Under the pieces are notes generated by a model. It searched no databases. It was not told the origin of the DNA and worked only from the letters and a program-made list of their open reading frames with translations. From the NCBI RefSeq assembly GCF_904528075.1, contig NZ_LR882035.1, positions 248,001 to 312,000 of the forward strand: a DNA stretch of 64,000 nucleotides. Reading direction: 5' to 3'. The translations under genes and the position numbers were made by a program. Source of the stretch: Agreia sp. COWG. GTDB lineage: Bacteria > Actinomycetota > Actinomycetes > Actinomycetales > Microbacteriaceae. Shown here one piece after another: positions 15,900-25,047 of the stretch (positions within the stretch are counted from its first letter, which is position 1; every line of letters begins with the position of its first letter).

Positions 15900-16883
15900 C
15901 TAAGCGCGTACGCGCACGCGCAGGGCGCCCGGCTCGACCCAGCTGTGTACGGCGGTGACCTCGCCGAACTCGTCGCCGTCGAGCTGGAACTCCTCGGGCT
16001 CGTCGACGACGAGCTTCAGATCCGTGCCCGTGCGATAGGTGACCGAGCGCACATCGCGTGACAGGTCGATGATCTTTCGACCGGCGGCCGACTTGCGCAG
16101 CACGCCGTTCTCCCAGGCGATCTTGTTCCACACCTTGAGCCAGCCGAACGGGCCGGATGGGCGGAGCGCCATGATGTCGAGCACGCCGTCATCGAGCTTG
16201 GCATCGGGGATCAGCAGCACCCCGCCAGGCAGCAGGCCGCAGTTTCCGACCATCACCGTGTGCGCCGAGGTCGCCCGCCAGGCGGCGTCGTCGATCGAGA
16301 ACCGGAACTTCACCGGGTGCAGCTCGGGCAGCGAGCGGCCCATGCCGTCGACATAGGCGAGCCAGCCGACGGCCTTTTTCAGTTTCGAGCTGGTGTTCGC
16401 GATCATCTTGGCGTCGAGTCCGAGGCCTGCCATCACCAGAAAGACGTGCTCCTCGGTCACCCCGTCGCGGCGGGTGATCGCCGCGAGCCCCAGGTCGATG
16501 ACCCTGTCCCTGCCCGAGAAGACGATGCCGATGGCGGTGTCCCGGTTCGACACCCCCATGTCGAGATTGCGGGCGAGTAGATTGCCGGTGCCGCTCGGCA
16601 GCAGGCCGAGCGATGCGTCGGTGTGGCGCAGCCCCTCGGCGACGGCGCGCACGGTGCCGTCGCCGCCGGCGGCGATCACCACGGTCGCTCCCTGCTCGAC
16701 GGCCTGCCGGGTGAGGGCCTGGCCGGCCTCTTCGGCTGTGGTCTCGAACCACAGTGTGCTCTCGTACCCGGCCCGGGCGGCGGCGCGCTCGATCTCGAGG
16801 CGCAGCTTCGTCACATCCACTTTCAGGGGGTTGTAGACGACGGCGGCTTTCTGGGGCTGGGCAGGTACCTCTGATGTGGCCAC
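15900..16883 (-). CDS. Diacylglycerol kinase family lipid kinase
   Basis: A 327-residue DAGK-catalytic-domain protein that would phosphorylate diacylglycerol or a related lipid with ATP at the inner membrane face. AAGGDGTVRAVAEGL includes the nucleotide-binding GGDGT (73-77), and LLPSGTGNLLARNL (94-107) is the second hallmark motif of DgkB/YegS-type kinases. The C-terminal half is the beta-sandwich domain of this fold. GTG at 16883 lies 7 bases after a minus-strand TAGCTT (16896-16891), so a leaderless start is likely. Divergent from serS. Confidence 0.88.
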   Translation of the reverse strand: MATSEVPAQPQKAAVVYNPLKVDVTKLRLEIERAAARAGYESTLWFETTAEEAGQALTRQAVEQGATVVIAAGGDGTVRAVAEGLRHTDASLGLLPSGTGNLLARNLDMGVSNRDTAIGIVFSGRDRVIDLGLAAITRRDGVTEEHVFLVMAGLGLDAKMIANTSSKLKKAVGWLAYVDGMGRSLPELHPVKFRFSIDDAAWRATSAHTVMVGNCGLLPGGVLLIPDAKLDDGVLDIMALRPSGPFGWLKVWNKIAWENGVLRKSAAGRKIIDLSRDVRSVTYRTGTDLKLVVDEPEEFQLDGDEFGEVTAVHSWVEPGALRVRVRA

Positions 16884-16953
16884 GGATGTAAAGCTACCTC
16901 GTGTTCACGACGCCCCACTCTGGCGCGCTCGCGGCGAAAGGTAGGCTTGGCGC

Positions 16954-18216
16954 GTGATTGATCCGGTCTTGCTGCGCGAAAATCCCGATGTCATCCGTTC
17001 GTCGCAGGAGGCGAGGGGCGATTCCGTCGATCTCGTCGACAGCGCCCTCGCAGCCGACGCGGCCAGGCGAGCCGCCATCGGTGAGTACGAGAACCTGCGC
17101 GCCAGCCAGAACGCGTTCGGCAAGAAGGTCGCGCAGGCGGCCAAAGACGAGAAGAAGGCCCTCGTCGCCGAGGCCCAGTCGCTGGCCGCCGAGGTCAAGG
17201 CCGCCAGCCAGCGCGCGACGGATGCCGAGGGCGAGTTCACGACGATCGTTCGGCAGATCGCCAACCCCATCATCGACGGCGTTCCCGTCGGTGGAGAGGA
17301 CGACTTCGTCACTCTGCGTGAGATCGGCGAGCGGCCCACGTTCGAGTTCGAGCCGAAAGACCACGTCGAGCTCGGCGAGACCCTCGGCATCTTCGACCTG
17401 GCGCGTGGCGCGAAGGTCTCGGGCGCACGGTTCTACTACCTCACGGGCATCGGTGCGCGGCTAGAGCTCGCGCTCATGACCCTTGCGCTCGACCGCGCCG
17501 AGAAGAACGGCTTCGTGCCGCTGATCGTTCCCACGCTGGTGAGGCCCGAGATCATGGCCGGCACCGGGTTCCTCGGCGAGCACTCTGACGAGATCTACTA
17601 TCTGCCCGCCGACGACCTCTACCTCACGGGAACGTCCGAGGTGGCGCTCGCGGGCTTCCATTCCGACGAGATCCTCGACCTCGAGGGCGGCTCGAAGCGG
17701 TATGCCGGGTGGTCGACGTGCTACCGGCGCGAGGCGGGCTCCGGCGGAAAGGACACCCGCGGCATCCTGCGCGTGCACCAGTTCAACAAGCTCGAGATGT
17801 TCAGCTATGTGCTGCCCGAGAACGCCGAGGCCGAGCACCTCGCCCTGGTGTCGTTCCAGGAAGAGATGATGAAAGACCTGGGGCTCAGCTACCGGGTCAT
17901 CGACACGGCCGCGGGCGACCTCGGCTCGTCGGCCGCGCGCAAGTACGACATCGAGGCGTGGATCCCCACGCAGGATGCGTACCGCGAGCTCACGTCGACC
18001 TCGAACTGCACGACCTACCAGGCGCGCCGGCTCGAGACGCGCTACCGCACCGAGAGCGGCAAGACCGCGCCCGTTGCGACCCTGAACGGAACGCTCGCGA
18101 CCACTCGCTGGATAGTCGCCATTCTCGAGACGCACCAGCAGGCCGACGGCTCGGTCATCGTGCCCGAGGTGCTGCGGCCCTACCTGAACGGCGTCGAGCG
18201 GATCGAGCCCAAGTGA
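16954..18216 (+). CDS. serS: Seryl-tRNA synthetase
   Basis: A 420-residue class II synthetase charging tRNA-Ser. The N-terminal coiled-coil arm (about residues 30-105, rich in Lys/Ala/Glu) grips the long variable arm of tRNA-Ser. The catalytic domain shows [40 protein letters not shown] motif 2 (residues about 256-285) and the motif 3 region [13 protein letters not shown] at 16954 follows TAGGCT (16942-16947) by 6 bases with no Shine-Dalgarno, so it appears leaderless. Two tRNA-Ser genes (TGA and GCT) lie in this window. Its stop overlaps the next start (GTGA). Confidence 0.96.
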   Translation: MIDPVLLRENPDVIRSSQEARGDSVDLVDSALAADAARRAAIGEYENLRASQNAFGKKVAQAAKDEKKALVAEAQSLAAEVKAASQRATDAEGEFTTIVRQIANPIIDGVPVGGEDDFVTLREIGERPTFEFEPKDHVELGETLGIFDLARGAKVSGARFYYLTGIGARLELALMTLALDRAEKNGFVPLIVPTLVRPEIMAGTGFLGEHSDEIYYLPADDLYLTGTSEVALAGFHSDEILDLEGGSKRYAGWSTCYRREAGSGGKDTRGILRVHQFNKLEMFSYVLPENAEAEHLALVSFQEEMMKDLGLSYRVIDTAAGDLGSSAARKYDIEAWIPTQDAYRELTSTSNCTTYQARRLETRYRTESGKTAPVATLNGTLATTRWIVAILETHQQADGSVIVPEVLRPYLNGVERIEPK

Positions 18217-19019
18217 GCGACGCCGGGCGCTGGCTTCTCGCTCTCGACATCGACGGCACCATCATCTACGAAGACGGCACGCTCACGGATGCCGTGCGCG
18301 ACGAGGTGACCCGAGTCTCGGGCCTCGGCCACGAGGTCATGATCGCCACGGGCCGCTCCGTGGCATCGACGCTTCCGGTGCTCGATCAGCTCGGCATCGC
18401 GCCCGAATACGTGGTCTGCTCGAACGGCGCCATCACCCTGAAGCGCGATGCCTCGGCGCCGCTCGGCTACCGCCGCGAATACGTGGAGACCTTCGATCCG
18501 GCACCGGTGCTCACGCAGATCCGCACGCACCTCGCCGAGGCCAGCTTCGCCGTCGAAGACGAGGAGGGCGCCTTCTCGTACAACGGCAGTTTTCCGGGGT
18601 CGGCCATCGAGGCGGGCAGCCAGAGCGTCGCGTTCGACGAACTGCTCGACATCGAGGCCACCCGAGTCGTCGTCATCTCGCCGGATCACGACATGGAGGA
18701 CTTTCTCTCGCTGGTGGAGCGCATGGGCCTGCACAAGGTGAGCTACGCCATCGGCTGGACGGCGTGGCTCGACATCGCGCCCGACGGAGTGAACAAGGCC
18801 ACCGGCATGGAGCGCGTTCGCGAGGCGCTGGGCATACCCCTCGACCGCGTCTTCGCCATCGGTGACGGGCGCAACGACATCGACATGCTCACCTGGGCCA
18901 GCGTCCAGGGGCGCGGGGTCGCCATGGGCCAGGCGCCCGACGACGTGCTGGCCGTGGCCAACGAGGTCACGGCATCCGTGCACGAAGACGGACTCGCGGC
19001 GGCGCTGCGCTCGTTCTGA
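18213..19019 (+). CDS. HAD-superfamily (Cof-type) phosphatase
   Basis: A 268-residue class IIB HAD hydrolase. ALDIDGTI (motif I nucleophile Asp), a Thr/Ser motif II in MIATGRS, a Lys in the KATGM segment and GDGRNDIDM (motif IV) are all present, with the large C2 cap inserted between. The family dephosphorylates sugar phosphates or flavin/nucleotide intermediates; the substrate here is unknown. The GTG at 18213 overlaps the serS stop by 4 bases, so it is translationally coupled, an arrangement common for serS in actinobacteria. Confidence 0.88.
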   Translation: MSDAGRWLLALDIDGTIIYEDGTLTDAVRDEVTRVSGLGHEVMIATGRSVASTLPVLDQLGIAPEYVVCSNGAITLKRDASAPLGYRREYVETFDPAPVLTQIRTHLAEASFAVEDEEGAFSYNGSFPGSAIEAGSQSVAFDELLDIEATRVVVISPDHDMEDFLSLVERMGLHKVSYAIGWTAWLDIAPDGVNKATGMERVREALGIPLDRVFAIGDGRNDIDMLTWASVQGRGVAMGQAPDDVLAVANEVTASVHEDGLAAALRSF

Positions 19020-19109
19020 GTCGGTCGGGTCGGCCAGGGCTGTCTGAAGCGAGATGCGTCAGCCGGGCTGGTCGGTTAGGCTCAGTGCTTGCTCGGTTCT
19101 ACCGGGCAT

Positions 19110-19197
19110 GGAGGGCTGTCCGAGCGGCCGATGGAGCCAGTCTTGAAAACTGGTGGGCAGAAATGTCTCTAGGGTTCGAATCCCTAGCCCTCCGCCA
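19110..19197 (+). tRNA. tRNA-Ser (anticodon TGA)
   Basis: An 88-base class II tRNA. Acceptor stem GGAGGGC pairs with GCCCTCC, discriminator G, and CCA is encoded. The anticodon arm CCAGT-CTTGAAA-ACTGG has TGA at 19144-19146, reading UCA/UCG-type serine codons. A long variable arm and a TTCGAAT T-loop are visible. TAGGCT at 19077-19082 is the likely -10 of its promoter. Confidence 0.96.
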
Positions 19198-19281
19198 ACT
19201 GGGGCCCGTGGGATCGGGAAATCCAGCCGCTCAGCGTGAGCGCCGCGGGCGACTTCTGGCAGACCGCCTAAAGTCGACAAG

Positions 19282-19869
19282 ATGGGTCTCAACTTCTCGT
19301 TCTTGATCTATTCGCGAACCGGTGCAGTGGATCTGACGCGTCCTGCGGATCCGGGTGCCGCTGAGGCGGTTGTGCGGCGGCTTTTCCCGCGCACTGCCTA
19401 CCGGCTGGTCGCTGCTCAGCCGTTGATCGCGTGCTGCTTTCCACCGCGTGACACGCTCGCGGTCGGCGTCTTCGACGACGGGGTTCTGATTGCCACTCGA
19501 GATGCTCATCTGTACGACCCCCAGATACTCAATCCGAGGTACCTCAAGCTCACGGAGTGGCCTGATCTGCGCCTCATCACATCGCGGTCGGTCAATGACA
19601 TGTTCGCCTACGGCAGGTGGAACGGTGGCGTCTTGGCCAGGAGCATTTCGGTGAATGCTGTCGCCGGTATCTGGAGCGATTCTGGGCGACCAGACGGGTT
19701 CGAGGGCGCGGAGCCTCTGGCGGCAGAACACTGGCTCGACTTGGCCAATGCCGCCCTTGCCTTCAGCCTGAACCTCGAGGGCGATGCCGCGCCGGCGCTT
19801 CGTCGTGCAGTGTCGTGGGAAGCGACCGAGCTCCCTGTCTTCGAGCGGGCGACGTCGTCGAATTCCTAG
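19282..19869 (+). CDS. Conserved actinobacterial protein (DUF6928-like)
   Basis: A 195-residue soluble protein. The opening MGLNFSFLIYSRTGAVDLTR, a DPGAAEAVVRRLFP segment and a central VGVFDDGVLIATRDAHLYDP resemble the DUF6928 family of uncharacterised actinobacterial proteins (recalled, not searched). No catalytic motif, signal peptide or membrane helix is evident. TAAAGT (19269-19274) is 7 bases before the ATG, suggesting leaderless translation. It lies alone between tRNA-Ser and the cupin gene, and function is unknown. Confidence 0.7.
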   Translation: MGLNFSFLIYSRTGAVDLTRPADPGAAEAVVRRLFPRTAYRLVAAQPLIACCFPPRDTLAVGVFDDGVLIATRDAHLYDPQILNPRYLKLTEWPDLRLITSRSVNDMFAYGRWNGGVLARSISVNAVAGIWSDSGRPDGFEGAEPLAAEHWLDLANAALAFSLNLEGDAAPALRRAVSWEATELPVFERATSSNS

Positions 19870-19891
19870 AAGGTGCTTCTCGAACTGATCA

Positions 19892-19943
19892 GAGACGACG
19901 CTGTAGCCCGTGTCGTCTCAGGGTTCGAACAGACGAACGTCTG
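19892..19943. promoter_or_regulatory. Two inverted repeats ahead of the cupin gene
   Basis: GAGACGAC (19892-19899) pairs with GTCGTCTC (19912-19919), possibly a terminator-like stem for the preceding gene. CAGACG-AA-CGTCTG (19930-19943) is a perfect inverted repeat placed where an operator for the cupin gene would lie. No T-tract follows the first stem. Confidence 0.4.
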
Positions 19944-20021
19944 ACAATGGGGTGCCCGCCAGAAGCGGCCTCACCAACGCCGACGGCAGATGCCTCGACG
20001 CGCAGCAGACAGGAATCATTC

Positions 20022-20906
20022 GTGAACGAACCGGAATCGTCGTCGACAGAGATCCTCGCCAGCCTTCCCGGTGCCGACGGAAGTCGCTTCGAGGTGCGCA
20101 GGGTGACCCTGCCGGTGGGCACCTCGACTGGCTGGCACTATCACGACGGCTGGCAGACAGGCTTTCTGCTGCGCGGTGGCATCAATCACTCCACCGAACA
20201 CCGCAATACGACGTTCGAGGTGGCGACGCCACTGATCGAACAACCCGGCATCCCCCACGTGGCGCGCAGTACCGGTGCCGATGAGGCCGAGCTGCTCTAC
20301 CTCTCCCACATCCCCGCCGGCTCCGAGGCCGCGGTGGCCTGCGAGTCGCCGCTCGACGGGCGGGCGGATGCCGCCGGCAACGATCTCGCGTTGGCCCCGG
20401 CGGCGGGGTCTACCCCAGGCACTGTCACGGTCGCCGTTCCACTCGGGAGGCCGCTCTTCGTGCATGCCCTGCGCTACACCGCGATGTACGGTCCCAAGCC
20501 GTTCCCTGAGGCGCTGCTGGTCTACCTCGACAACGGTTCCTACAAGATCCTCTCTCCGGGCGAAGAGCACTACGGCAGCTACGTATCGGCCACCGCGCTG
20601 TCGGCGGAGGCCCAGCCTCGGCACGTGTCGTTCCTGTCGTGGCCGTCGGAGGACTGGGATCGAAACGTGGCTTCGCACACCCTGACCTTCAACGTCGACA
20701 CGGGGGCGTACATCCAGACCCTCGTCTTGCCGGGAGACCCCGTGCCGCATGCCCAGGCCGGCTACGCCCTGCCCATCGAGCACCCCGAACAGATCGACAT
20801 GAGCGCGGACTGGGATCGCGTGCGCGTGACCTACGCCGACGTGTTCGAGCGACTCATCGCCGCAGAGAAGACGCGTGCGGTCGCGAGCGGCCGCTTGGAC
20901 GAATAG
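20022..20906 (+). CDS. Cupin-domain protein
   Basis: A 294-residue cytosolic protein. An N-terminal cupin fold shows the metal-binding pattern G-W-H-Y-H-D near residues 36-41 and a later EQPGIPHVARS histidine. The C-terminal two thirds forms a second, unassigned beta-rich domain (VLPGDPVPHAQAGY). The GTG at 20022 has AGGAA 6 bases upstream; an in-frame ATG at 19947 is the alternative. The next gene is a secreted FAD oxidase 60 bases downstream on the same strand, so a shared pathway is possible but not shown. Confidence 0.7.
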   Translation: MNEPESSSTEILASLPGADGSRFEVRRVTLPVGTSTGWHYHDGWQTGFLLRGGINHSTEHRNTTFEVATPLIEQPGIPHVARSTGADEAELLYLSHIPAGSEAAVACESPLDGRADAAGNDLALAPAAGSTPGTVTVAVPLGRPLFVHALRYTAMYGPKPFPEALLVYLDNGSYKILSPGEEHYGSYVSATALSAEAQPRHVSFLSWPSEDWDRNVASHTLTFNVDTGAYIQTLVLPGDPVPHAQAGYALPIEHPEQIDMSADWDRVRVTYADVFERLIAAEKTRAVASGRLDE

Positions 20907-20965
20907 CTGGCAGACAGCCTGAGCCTCTCATGGCGATCGCATCCGCTCGAATACGATTCGTCAGC

Positions 20966-22540
20966 ATGGCAACAGTTTCGCGACGGCACTTTCTCCTGGC
21001 CGGTTCCACGGTGGCGGCGGCGGGCGTTCTGACCGCCTGCGTGGGGCCCGCGCCGTCGCCCTCGGTGAGCCCGACGGCGACACCCAGCCCCGTCGCATCC
21101 GGCCCCCCGCAGTGGGCCGAGCTCACGTCGGCTGTGCAGGGCGCGCTGGTGCTGCCGACCGACGACGCCTACGAGTCCGCGAAGATCACAGAGAATCCCC
21201 GCTTCGACGATGCACAGCCGTTGGCGGTGCTCGAGGTCTCGAGCGCGGCAGACGTGGCGGCCGCGCTCGCGTTCGCGACGAAGTATGCCCTTCCCGTGGC
21301 GCTGCGCGCAGGAGGGCACAGCTACGAGGGGTGGTCGGCGGGCGGCGCGTCGGGAACCGGCGTGCAGCCGTCGCTCGTCATCAGCACGGCGCGGCTCACC
21401 GAGGTCACGATCGCCGCCGATGGCACGACGGCTCAGATCGGCGCGGGCACCAGCCTCATCGACGCCTACAGCACGCTCGGCGCGGCCGGCCGCGCGATCG
21501 GGGGCGGCTCGTGCGCCACGGTCGGAGTGGCCGGTCTCACGCTCGGCGGAGGAATGGGAGTGCTCATGCGTTCCTTCGGACTGGCCTGCGACCAGCTCAT
21601 CCACGTGGAGATCGTCACGGCCGACGGCACGGTGCACCAGGCCACAGCCTCGACGGACCCCGATCTCTTCTGGGCCAGCCAGGGAGGCGGCGGCGGGAAC
21701 ATGGGCGTGGTCACCGGGTTCACCTTCCAGACGCGGGCGGCTCCGGATGTCACGACCTTCTACCTGGAGTGGCCCTGGTCGTCTGCCGCGCAGGTCGTCG
21801 CAGCATGGCAGTCGTGGGCGCCCTCGGCCGACAACGATCTCTGGTCGACCCTGAAGCTGCTAGGCGGCGGCGGCTCCCACCCGCAGGGACCGGGCGTCTC
21901 GGTCTCGGGAACGTGGATAGGCGAGCAGGGCGACGATGCCCTCGCAGCCCAGCTCGAGGGGCTGCTCAGCGGAGTCGATGCCGCGCCCGACACGAATCAG
22001 TCCTTTCAGCACAGCTATGTCGACGCGATGATGAACGAGGCCGGTTGCAGCGGCCTCGACATAGCCCAGTGCAACACCGGCCCGAACGGCACGCTGGCGC
22101 GGGAGTCGTCGTCGGGGTCGTCGAACATCGGCTACGTCGCCCTCGACGCGTCGGGTATCACCGACCTTGTGGCCCAGGTCGAGGCGGCGCAGCAGGTGCC
22201 GGGCCTGAAAGAGGGCGGCATCTCGATGGATGCGCTCGGCGGCGCGGTCTCGACGGTCGCCCCTGACGCCACCGCGTTCGTGCACCGAAAGGCGCTCTTC
22301 TCGGTGCAGTACACCGGCACCTTCGTCGACGGCACCGATCCGAGCCCGATCGACACGTATGTTCGCGGCTTCCGCTCAGCCATGACCGCCCACTGGCAGA
22401 ACTGGGCGTACGTGAACTATTCCGACGCGACCATTCCGGATGCTCCCACGGCGTACTACGGCGACAACCTCTCGCGCCTCACAGCACTCAAGAAGAAGTT
22501 CGACCCGCACTCCTTGTTCACGCAGCCGCAATCGCCGTAG
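20966..22540 (+). CDS. Tat-exported FAD-linked oxidase (BBE family) lipoprotein
   Basis: A 524-residue oxidase of the berberine-bridge/glucooligosaccharide-oxidase family. The Tat motif SRRHFLL (5-11) and a lipobox ending at Cys25 (LTAC) predict export of the folded, cofactor-loaded protein and lipid anchoring. An FAD-binding PCMH domain follows: His118 in RAGGHSYEGW and Cys183 in GGSCATVGVAG are placed for bicovalent FAD attachment. The C-terminal BBE motif YVNYSD...YYG is intact. Substrates in this family are sugars, alkaloids or phenolics, and none can be chosen here. TACGAT 8 bases before the ATG suggests a near-leaderless start. Confidence 0.88.
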   Translation: MATVSRRHFLLAGSTVAAAGVLTACVGPAPSPSVSPTATPSPVASGPPQWAELTSAVQGALVLPTDDAYESAKITENPRFDDAQPLAVLEVSSAADVAAALAFATKYALPVALRAGGHSYEGWSAGGASGTGVQPSLVISTARLTEVTIAADGTTAQIGAGTSLIDAYSTLGAAGRAIGGGSCATVGVAGLTLGGGMGVLMRSFGLACDQLIHVEIVTADGTVHQATASTDPDLFWASQGGGGGNMGVVTGFTFQTRAAPDVTTFYLEWPWSSAAQVVAAWQSWAPSADNDLWSTLKLLGGGGSHPQGPGVSVSGTWIGEQGDDALAAQLEGLLSGVDAAPDTNQSFQHSYVDAMMNEAGCSGLDIAQCNTGPNGTLARESSSGSSNIGYVALDASGITDLVAQVEAAQQVPGLKEGGISMDALGGAVSTVAPDATAFVHRKALFSVQYTGTFVDGTDPSPIDTYVRGFRSAMTAHWQNWAYVNYSDATIPDAPTAYYGDNLSRLTALKKKFDPHSLFTQPQSP

Positions 22541-22582
22541 GCCGTATCGGGTGCGATAGCGGCCCCGACGGCTCGAAGCGTC

Positions 22583-23740
22583 TCAGCCGACCCACTCGAG
22601 CAGCGCATCGATACGATCGGTGGCGAAGAGCTGGTCTGCAGTGATGAGCGCCAACCCCGTGACACCCGCCACCTCGCCCATCTTCGAGACCGCGATGGTG
22701 AGATTGCGGGTGGCCAGCGGCTGCGAGCGCTGGTACACCCGTTCGCGTACGCCAGACAGCAGCACCTCGCCGCACTCGGCGAGCTGGCCCGAGAGGATGA
22801 TCGATTCGGGGTTCAGGATGCTGACGAGGTCGGCCACCGCGTCGCCGAGAACCCGTCCGGCCTGTCGAACGAGTCGCACGGCCTCGAGGTTTCCCCGCTT
22901 CACGAGCGTCACCACTTCGGCGACGTGCTCGACGGAGATGTCGGCCGCCGCCAGGTCGCGGATCAGCGCCCATCCACCCGCGTAGGCCTCGACGCAGCCC
23001 ACGTTTCCGCAGCGGCAGGGCAAGGGCGCGGCATCATCCGGTATCGCGGCACGCGTGTGGCCGATGTCGCCCGCCGCGCCCTCGCTGCCCCGAATGATCT
23101 GGCCGTTGAACACGAGGCCGGAGCCGATTCCTGTGCCCACCTTCATGCTGATGAGGTTGTCGTGCTTGAGGGGGCGCGCCTCGGCCACCGCGCGTGAGTT
23201 CGCGTCGTTCTCGACGACCACCGGTACGCCGAAGCGGTCGAACCAGCCGGCGATGTCGAAGCGGTCCCACCCGGTCATGATGGGCGGGTTCACCACGCGG
23301 CCCGCCGCGAACTCGACGGGGCCGGGCACGCCGATGCCGATGCCCCACACGGGGTCTGCGCCCTGCAGCTCGGCGAAGGCACGGTCGACGGCTCGGAGCA
23401 CTTTCTCCGGCCCGTCCCACACGTCTACCTGCACCGAGAGATGCCTCAGCGGCGAGCCTCCGAGGTCGCAAGCTGCCGCGACGAGGCCGGTCGCCCCGAT
23501 GTCGGCCGTGAGCAGGATGGCCCGGGAACGATTGAGGGCGAAGCGGCTGGACGGCCTTCCGCCGGTCGACTCACCGCCGCCGATCGAGGCGATCAGGCCG
23601 GCCGTCTCGAGCGCGGCGAGGCGCTGGTTGACGGTCGAGCGCGACAGTCCCGACATGTCGATGACGTCGGTGCGAGACAACTCCCCGTGTTCACGAAACA
23701 GCGCCAAGACCTCGCCGACGTGAGTTCGCACATCTTTCAC
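22583..23740 (-). CDS. ROK-family transcriptional repressor of the sugar operon
   Basis: A 385-residue regulator. An N-terminal winged helix (LSRTDVIDMSGLSRSTVNQRL) precedes the ROK sugar-kinase-like domain. That domain has DIGATG, the GIGVPGPV signature and a zinc motif CRCGNVGCVEAYAGG (about residues 235-249). The start is GTG at 23740. It faces the FrcBCA-like ABC operon, and the shared region contains GGTTT-GCAAT-AAACC, a probable operator. By family precedent (NagC/XylR type) it should release DNA when it binds the imported sugar or its phosphate. Confidence 0.88.
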   Translation of the reverse strand: MKDVRTHVGEVLALFREHGELSRTDVIDMSGLSRSTVNQRLAALETAGLIASIGGGESTGGRPSSRFALNRSRAILLTADIGATGLVAAACDLGGSPLRHLSVQVDVWDGPEKVLRAVDRAFAELQGADPVWGIGIGVPGPVEFAAGRVVNPPIMTGWDRFDIAGWFDRFGVPVVVENDANSRAVAEARPLKHDNLISMKVGTGIGSGLVFNGQIIRGSEGAAGDIGHTRAAIPDDAAPLPCRCGNVGCVEAYAGGWALIRDLAAADISVEHVAEVVTLVKRGNLEAVRLVRQAGRVLGDAVADLVSILNPESIILSGQLAECGEVLLSGVRERVYQRSQPLATRNLTIAVSKMGEVAGVTGLALITADQLFATDRIDALLEWVG

Positions 23741-23820
23741 TTTACGCAGAGCTCCATTGCAGTCGTGATTCTCGTGGTTCGGGTCGTTCCCTCAGTCTAG
23801 ACATACGCCAAATCAAAGTC

Positions 23821-23860
23821 CGCATACTTTTGGTTTGCAATAAACCGAAAGGTGACGTAG
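23821..23860. promoter_or_regulatory. Predicted ROK operator/promoter of the FrcBCA-like operon
   Basis: GGTTT (23832-23836), GCAAT and AAACC (23842-23846) form an inverted repeat inside an AT-rich stretch unusual for this genome. It lies about 60 bases before the substrate-binding-protein start and about 90 bases before the divergent repressor start, the expected place for shared control. Confidence 0.55.
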
Positions 23861-23907
23861 TTTTTCTTCGACGGCACGTAGTGGTGCCCCAACCACCAAG
23901 GATCACA

Positions 23908-24963
23908 ATGTTCAGCAAAGATGCAACATGGATGCGCACCGCTCGCATCGTCGTTCCCCTCGGTATCGCGGCCCTCGCCCTGACGAGCTGCGCGGGCTCC
24001 GGCGCCTCGGGCGACGGCAGCGCCGCTAGTGGTGGAGGATCGGCGAAGGTCGCTGCCGTCATCAAGGGCCTCGACAATCCCTTCTTCCAGGCTATGGAGT
24101 CGGGGATCAAAGACACGGCGAGCTCCGACAGCGTCGACGCCACCATCCAGGCCGCCTCCGACATCGCCGACACCACCGGTCAGGCTGACAAGCTCACCGC
24201 CCTCGCCGGGCAGGACTTCGGCTGCTTCATCGTGAACCCCATCTCGGGCACCAACCTCGTGCAGGCGCTGAGCCAGGTCTCGTCGGCGGGCAAGACGATC
24301 GTCAACATCGACAGCCCGATCGATTCCGACGCCGCCAGTGCCGCCAGCATCAACATCTCCACCTACATCGGCACCGACAACGCGGCCGCCGGTGGCAAGG
24401 CCGGCGACTTCGTGAAGAAGCAGGTCGCGGCCGGCTCCGAGGTCGCGATCATCGGCGGCGTGGCGGGTGACGTCACCTCCGGCGCCCGGGTGGACGGCTT
24501 CAAGAAGGCCATCGGCAGCGACCTCGACATCATTCAGGAATCGGCCGCCGACTGGAAGCGTGAGGTGGCCCTCACGACCGCCACAGACATCCTCGCCGCC
24601 AACCCGAACGTGAAGGCCTTCTTCGCGGCGAACGACGACATGGGCCTCGGCATCGTGAAGGCGGTAGAGAACGCCGGCCTCACAGGCCAGATCACGGTGG
24701 TCTCGGTCGACGGGAACAAGGATGCGCTCGAGTCCGTGAAAGCGGGCGGATTGAGCGCCACGGTGGCCCAGTACCCCTACGCCATCGGTTCGCTCGGGCT
24801 GCAGGCGTGTGAGGTGGCTTCCTCCGGCGGCACGCTGCCGAAGCAGATCGAGTCACCCACCGCGCTCGTGACCTCGGCGGAATCCGACCAGGCGATCGCG
24901 GCCTTCCCGCAGCCCTTCGCCGCCTTCGAGAACCCGCTCGAGGGCCTGCTCCCCGCCAAGTAG
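23908..24963 (+). CDS. Sugar ABC transporter substrate-binding lipoprotein (FrcB/RbsB-like)
   Basis: A 351-residue lipoprotein. The lipobox ends at Cys28 (LTSC), and a Gly/Ser linker leads into a periplasmic-binding-protein type 4 domain (KVAAVIKGLDNPFFQAMESG; AFFAANDDMGLGIVKAVENAG; VVSVDGNKDAL). These are signatures of the ribose/fructose/allose-binding group. It delivers a monosaccharide to the permease encoded next. AAGGAT sits about 5 bases before the ATG. First gene of an operon of six. Confidence 0.9.
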   Translation: MFSKDATWMRTARIVVPLGIAALALTSCAGSGASGDGSAASGGGSAKVAAVIKGLDNPFFQAMESGIKDTASSDSVDATIQAASDIADTTGQADKLTALAGQDFGCFIVNPISGTNLVQALSQVSSAGKTIVNIDSPIDSDAASAASINISTYIGTDNAAAGGKAGDFVKKQVAAGSEVAIIGGVAGDVTSGARVDGFKKAIGSDLDIIQESAADWKREVALTTATDILAANPNVKAFFAANDDMGLGIVKAVENAGLTGQITVVSVDGNKDALESVKAGGLSATVAQYPYAIGSLGLQACEVASSGGTLPKQIESPTALVTSAESDQAIAAFPQPFAAFENPLEGLLPAK

Positions 24964-25047
24964 TCCCTGACCGGGTGTCGTCCGTTCCTTCTGGTTCGGG
25001 CGGCACCCCCACACCTGCCCATCCTCGCAAGCAGAAACGTGACATCC

